7,131 nucleotides of DNA from Kiritimatiellia bacterium (GTDB taxonomy: Bacteria; Verrucomicrobiota; Kiritimatiellia; RFP12; UBA1067): contig JAQWAM010000059.1 in NCBI GenBank assembly GCA_028707675.1, forward strand, positions 1 to 7,131, given 5' to 3'. The notes under the pieces were generated by a model, which did no database searches, was not told where the DNA came from, and worked only from the letters and a program-made list of their open reading frames with translations. How positions within the stretch are numbered: position 1 is the stretch's first letter; each line of letters begins with the position of its first letter. The position numbers and the translations under genes were made by a program. Shown piece by piece: positions 4,999 to 7,131 of this stretch.

Positions 4999-5187
4999 TT
5001 ATTCTATTTCAGTTATGGAAAGACACTTACATATTTTTCGGGCTAGACGGTTCGGAACTTCTGTGTGACGAGGAACTGCCTCAATCCACCCTGTTTGAGG
5101 ATTACACCATAAGGAATGAGAACCGCCTTCTCTTTTCAAAAAACAGCCATTACGGCGCAGGTGTTTCAAAAGTGTGTTGCGTTTCAT
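4999..5187 (-). CDS. hicA: HicA-family mRNA interferase toxin
   Basis: The 62-residue protein reads MKRNTLLKHLRRNGC, then LKREGGSHSLW with the catalytic His24, then EAVPRHTEVPNRLARKICKCL. This is a complete HicA of the short type, with a double-stranded-RNA-binding-like fold. HicA cleaves mRNA independently of ribosomes in known systems and is blocked by HicB. The ATG overlaps the hicB stop by four bases. The TAA stop lies one base before an attC-like site. Nothing suggests damage; it differs clearly from the damaged HicA at 3988-4240, so the two are not recent duplicates. Confidence 0.92.
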   Translation of the reverse strand: MKRNTLLKHLRRNGCFLKREGGSHSLWCNPQTGWIEAVPRHTEVPNRLARKICKCLSITEIE

Positions 5188-5399
5188 CCTATTGCAACCA
5201 TTAATCGTTCCGCATCTTTTGGTAAACCTTTGGCTGCATCTTCACGCCTGTCAACTAGGATCAAGTCAATCGCCTGAGACAAGCTTCCGAGGGCTTCATC
5301 TTTTGTTTTTCCCTGACCGTTTGCACCAGGGATTTCCGGGGAATAGGCGAAAAACCACCCTTCATCTTTTTCAACTATGGCTGTGAATTCGTTATGCAT
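5184..5399 (-). CDS. hicB: HicB-family antitoxin
   Basis: From ATG at 5399 the product is 71 residues: MHNEFTAIVEKDEGWFFAYS, PEIPGANGQGKTKDEALGSL, then an AIDLIL helix. This is the HicB RNase H-like fold with the E-x-P-G-x-x-x-x-G core. The ATG has GGAG eight bases upstream. The same frame stays open upstream to 5594, but that part is nuclease relic and attC sequence, so the shorter start is right. It neutralises the overlapping HicA. A possible promoter (TTGCTC at 5451-5446, GATAAT at 5430-5425, 15-bp spacing) lies in the first part of the cassette; it is weak. Confidence 0.9.
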   Translation of the reverse strand: MHNEFTAIVEKDEGWFFAYSPEIPGANGQGKTKDEALGSLSQAIDLILVDRREDAAKGLPKDAERLMVAIG

Positions 5400-5466
5400 A
5401 ATATATCTCCATTTGTTGTATAAGATTATCATGTAGGCAGAGTCGGAGCAATTCTTCATTTTTTCA

Positions 5467-5490
5467 TCAGAACGCCGGCGGTGAGGCGGC
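5467..5490 (-). repeat. Remnant attC arm at the start of the hicBA cassette
   Basis: On the minus strand this ends CACCGCCGGC-GTTCTGA, with the GTT box at 5473-5467. The core GCGGTGAGGCG (plus strand, 5478-5488) is identical to the same part of the attC at 5988-6043. The other arm is missing; the sequence where it should be is coding sequence of the nuclease relic. It therefore looks like half an attC joined to a gene by deletion. Its terminal GTTCTGAT is the exact complement of the box starting the next attC (ATCAGAAC, 4998-4991 on the minus strand). Confidence 0.55.
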
Positions 5491-5851
5491 GCGATAGCGA
5501 CGAAAAAGGCGTTAGTGAAGCCAGCCGTCTTCAACTGTTCCAGAAAAACAATGCCTTTGCAGAAGCTGTACATTTTGTTCGGGGTATTGCCCATTCCTTG
5601 GATATTTGAATTCGATCACGTAATGAAGGGCGGTCTTATCTCGCGCCAACACCGCTAGATCGATCTCTTTTTTCAAGAAGTGGTTTGTCTCATCGAAGAA
5701 ATACGACACATTCCTTTCAAATTTAACCTTTGAGTCTCGTTGCGCATTTCATAATGAAGCCCCCCATTTCGTGTTGCAGGCTGAACTCGTTGTAAATCTC
5801 AATCTGGTCTTGTGCAACCATTCGCGCATAGTGGCTAAGTAATGTTTTCAT
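5474..5851 (-). pseudogene. PD-(D/E)XK-type nuclease-like gene, two frameshifts and lost 3' end
   Basis: Three frames must be joined to read one protein. The first runs from ATG 5851 (MKTLLSHYARMVAQDQ ... EFSLQHEMG ... RLKG) and stops at 5725-5723. The second continues KVKFERNVSYFFDETNHFLKKEIDLAV and YVIEFKYPRNGQYPEQ. The third resumes after CAAAA near 5575 as MYSFCKGIVFLEQLKTAGFTNAFFVAI. The E-I-D and E-F-K spacing fits a PD-(D/E)XK nuclease core, and the FLEQL-x-x-AGF tail resembles a hypothetical family with that fold. The precise function is unknown. The 3' end is replaced by a half attC. The start has a GGAAAG ribosome site, and the 40-bp repeat lies just upstream. Confidence 0.6.
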
Positions 5852-5861
5852 ATTTCTTTCC

Positions 5862-5994
5862 GCCAACCCGAAGGGTGAGTCGCCGGCCCCGGAGGGGCGG
5901 GTCGTAGTCGACCCGCTGGTTCGTCCGCGCAAGCGGCGAACTAGACGGTGGCTCACCCTTCGGGATGTCGGTGACGCGAAGCGTCGGCGACATC
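5862..5994. repeat. Nested palindromic element containing 40-bp repeat copy 2
   Basis: The left end (5862-5901) is identical to the repeat at 4498-4537. CCCGAAGGGTGAG (5867-5879) pairs with CTCACCCTTCGGG (5952-5964). Between them are GCGGGTCG/CGACCCGC (5897-5916, four-base loop) and GTTCG-t-CCGC/GCGG-CGAAC (5919-5941, GCAA loop). A further hairpin follows: GATGTCG-gt-GACGC/GCGTC-gg-CGACATC (5964-5994). The whole forms a branched structure about 130 bp long. It holds no gene. It sits between an attC and the nuclease relic, and its right end covers the attC crossover box. It may be a non-autonomous mobile element. Confidence 0.65.
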
Positions 5995-6043
5995 GTCAGC
6001 GGTGAGGCGACGGTATCCCGACGCCTCCACCGTTTTGTTGGCC
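5988..6043 (-). repeat. attC-like site with a lost crossover box
   Basis: On the minus strand the 56-bp site begins GGCCAAC (6043-6037). It has a ten-pair stem, CGGTG-AGGCG with CGCCT-c-CACCG, containing one unpaired base. It ends CGCTGAC-GATGTCG (5994-5988) where a GTTRRRY box is expected. Its length and 40 of 50 aligned bases match the site at 3367-3422. The PIN toxin reading frame runs through it and stops inside, which is common for cassette genes. The altered end box is shared with a palindrome of the neighbouring element, so the site is probably no longer recombinogenic. Confidence 0.68.
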
Positions 6044-6436
6044 CTTTTCAATTTCCCAGAATTGCCGGGGAGTCACAATTCGCAAGCGTCCGACCTGCGC
6101 CAGCCCGACGATCTCCTTGTCGCCCGTGACAAGGAGATCCGCGTTGCCATTGATGGCGGAGGACACGATGGCTATGTCGGCAGGGTCGCGCAGTCGCAGA
6201 TCAGCGAGCGGCAACACACTCGCCCTTACCGCGTCTTGCTTTAAAAGGCAGACGAGGTCTTCTACCAATTCCAACGGGGCGTGGAATTTGTCACCGAGGA
6301 TGCGCTTTATCTCTTCCAAGAGATGATCGGAAACAACCAGTTGATGAAACTCGATTACTGTTCGGAACAGATCGGCACAAAGCCCGCGTGCAGCCGTCGC
6401 GCTTGCGATGACGTTCGTATCGAGAGACACTCTCAT
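5996..6436 (-). CDS. PIN-domain toxin (VapC-like ribonuclease)
   Basis: The 146-residue protein begins MRVSLDTNVIASA with the first PIN aspartate at position 6. It has a glutamate pair at 41-42, then RDPADIAIVSSA (Asp84, Asp87) and ADLLVTGDKEIV (Asp106). These acidic residues form the metal-binding site of PIN ribonucleases. The layout fits the 'putative toxin-antitoxin PIN family' (COG1569 type) rather than classic short VapC. Residues up to about 132 (WEIEKG) belong to the domain; the last 14 or so are translated attC sequence. The ATG overlaps the antitoxin stop by four bases. It likely cuts RNA when released from its partner. Confidence 0.88.
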   Translation of the reverse strand: MRVSLDTNVIASATAARGLCADLFRTVIEFHQLVVSDHLLEEIKRILGDKFHAPLELVEDLVCLLKQDAVRASVLPLADLRLRDPADIAIVSSAINGNADLLVTGDKEIVGLAQVGRLRIVTPRQFWEIEKGQQNGGGVGIPSPHR

Positions 6437-6654
6437 GGCAGCTTCTCGAATACATCCTCATCCGTCAGGAAGCCTCGGGCTTCGGCAAAGGGCATCATTC
6501 GTCGACGTATTGTCTCAAACTGTGTCAGGCGGAGTTGTCGCCGCAATGCGTCTCGTGCGACCTCGCTGCGACTGTGTCCGAGTTGTCGTGAGGCCCTGCC
6601 GAGCAAACTGTCGAGTTCGCTGTCCAAGCGTATGCTGAGGGTTGCTGTCTTCAT
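6433..6654 (-). CDS. Ribbon-helix-helix antitoxin of the PIN pair
   Basis: The 73-residue product reads MKTATLSIRLDSELDSLLGR, then ASRQLGHSRSEVARDALRRQL: a beta strand and two helices of a CopG/RHH DNA-binding domain, with the usual turn at GHSRSE. The C-terminal part (MPFAEARGFLTDEDVFEKLP) would wrap the toxin. I chose ATG 6654, where homologues start; a longer frame from 6726 adds no family-like sequence. No Shine-Dalgarno is visible, but TGTATTAC just upstream (6672-6665) could be an extended -10, giving a very short leader. It should neutralise the overlapping PIN toxin and repress its own expression. Confidence 0.85.
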   Translation of the reverse strand: MKTATLSIRLDSELDSLLGRASRQLGHSRSEVARDALRRQLRLTQFETIRRRMMPFAEARGFLTDEDVFEKLP

Positions 6655-6655
6655 G

Positions 6656-6763
6656 TCACACAATGTAATACACCCGGATGCCATTGTTAACCGTCGTTTC
6701 CCCTGAGTCCGCTGATCTGTTGCCATGCCCCAGACCCTCCTGAGCCATTGCTACACCACACAT
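6656..6763 (-). other. Small open frame of 35 codons before the antitoxin, coding status uncertain
   Basis: From ATG 6763 an open frame reads MCGVAMAQEGLGHGNRSA ... GETTVNNGIRVYYIV and stops at 6658-6656, one base before the antitoxin ATG. It fills the space between the cassette start and the antitoxin. A second ATG lies at 6748. I do not recognise the product. It could be a leader peptide coupled to the antitoxin, the tail of an older cassette gene, or chance. Low confidence that it is translated. Confidence 0.2.
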
Positions 6764-6780
6764 TGCAGCAGGATTTCTTC

Positions 6781-6837
6781 GCGCAACGTCAGCGGCTACC
6801 GGCGCGTATTCTCGTTCGGTACGCCGCCTTGTTGGGT
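6781..6837 (-). repeat. attC-like integron recombination site after the BrnT-antitoxin pair
   Basis: On the minus strand the 57-bp site starts with ACCCAAC (6837-6831), a perfect RYYYAAC box, and ends GTTGCGC (6787-6781), one mismatch from GTTRRRY. The stem GCGGC-TACC (6792-6800) pairs with GGTA-c-GCCGC (6818-6827), nine pairs with one extrahelical base, a hallmark of attC. It starts one base after the antitoxin stop. This is the best-formed attC in the window. Confidence 0.78.
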
Positions 6838-6838
6838 G

Positions 6839-7072
6839 TCATTTTGAGTGTTGGACGGCATACGTATCCAATAGATTCCGAATCATCTTCTGGTACGCGG
6901 TTTTATGCAATCCAGCCTGTTCCTTGAAGAAGTCAAGGCTGGCTTTACTCAGTGAAATCGTGACCTTGACCTTCTCTTCTTTGAAGGCGAGTTGTTCCGG
7001 GGACGGGAGAAAGTCCTGCACCACCCGCACCTTGCCCATGGGTTCATCCGTGTATGTGATTTTGCTCTTCAT
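6839..7072 (-). CDS. CopG/BrnA-like antitoxin partnered with BrnT
   Basis: This 77-residue protein reads MKSKITYTDEPMGKVRVVQD, FLPSPEQLAFKEEKVKVTISL, then SKASLDFFKEQAGLHKTAYQKMIRNLLDTYA. The C-terminal strand and helices form a ribbon-helix-helix DNA-binding unit; the N-terminal part should contact the toxin. It overlaps the upstream BrnT frame by 29 bases, and a purine-rich stretch (AAAGGGAAG) precedes the ATG. It differs in length and sequence from the BrnA at 4548-4760, so it belongs to another subfamily. Its stop lies one base before an attC-like site, making this pair the most upstream cassette seen in the window. Confidence 0.83.
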   Translation of the reverse strand: MKSKITYTDEPMGKVRVVQDFLPSPEQLAFKEEKVKVTISLSKASLDFFKEQAGLHKTAYQKMIRNLLDTYAVQHSK

Positions 7073-7130
7073 AGAGTTTCTTCCCTTTCCGCCAGTATCC
7101 GGCGCCGAAGATCCGGATGACGTTGTTCCT
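7044..7130 (-). CDS. brnT: BrnT-family toxin, C-terminal 28 residues
   Basis: The frame entering from the right edge reads RNNVIRIFGAGYWRKGKKLYEEQ and ends NHIHG at a TGA at 7046-7044. IRIFGAGYWRKGK-x-YEEQ is a recognisable C-terminal pattern of a BrnT (DUF497) subfamily that pairs with antitoxins of the type next door. BrnT is a RelE-fold ribonuclease toxin. The N-terminal two thirds lie beyond the window, so intactness cannot be judged. It overlaps its antitoxin by 29 bases. Confidence 0.7.
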   Translation of the reverse strand, partial: RNNVIRIFGAGYWRKGKKLYEEQNHIHG

Positions 7131-7131
7131 G

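Noticed and set aside
5184..5594. Single 136-residue protein fusing nuclease relic and HicB
   Set aside because: The frame is open by chance; HicB has its own ribosome site and canonical start at 5399, and the upstream part is a frameshifted relic crossing an attC arm.
5862..5994. CRISPR array or structured non-coding RNA
   Set aside because: No regular repeat-spacer pattern exists. Structured RNA cannot be excluded, but the identical repeat at 4498 and inverted matches favour a DNA repeat element.

Overview
The window holds a block of conserved bacterial housekeeping genes (positions 1 to about 3310) next to an accessory block (about 3318 to 7131) packed with small toxin-antitoxin (TA) modules. 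Every gene I can support lies on the minus strand, so transcription runs from high to low coordinates. The organism is a bacterium with GC-rich DNA, Shine-Dalgarno starts and a type II fatty acid synthesis cluster. I cannot place it from sequence alone. A PVC-type (Verrucomicrobiota/Kiritimatiellota) or similar non-proteobacterial host is only a guess.

Housekeeping block, in transcription order: rsmD (16S rRNA m2G966 methyltransferase), coaD (phosphopantetheine adenylyltransferase), yceD/DUF177, rpmF (ribosomal protein L32, 59 codons), plsX (acyl-ACP:phosphate acyltransferase), and the first 37 codons of fabD (malonyl-CoA:ACP transacylase). This links coenzyme A and acyl carrier chemistry, ribosome maturation and phospholipid/fatty acid synthesis in one run. 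Two non-coding signals stand out: a perfect 16-bp-arm hairpin between rpmF and plsX, and an AT-rich 157-bp gap with a 15-bp palindrome between plsX and fabD, where many bacteria carry fabH.

Accessory block, in transcription order: a BrnT toxin tail with its antitoxin; a VapB/PIN toxin pair; a nested palindromic element; a frameshifted PD-(D/E)XK-type nuclease relic; an intact HicB-HicA pair; a decayed BrnT with a surviving BrnA antitoxin; HicB with a frameshifted HicA; and DinJ(RelB)-YafQ. Several units are separated by 56-67 bp imperfect palindromes that begin at or just after a stop codon, carry AAC- and GTT-type boxes at their ends, and in some cases have a single unpaired base in the stem. 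These are the hallmarks of integron attC recombination sites. I read the block as a gene-cassette array made largely of TA modules. No integrase is present. If the reading is right, the integrase and attI would lie beyond position 7131, or the array is an integrase-less attC cluster.

The array shows ageing: one attC has lost its crossover box to a palindromic element, another is reduced to one arm fused to a gene relic, one long segment carries three TA units without a clear internal attC, and two toxins are damaged while their antitoxins stay intact.
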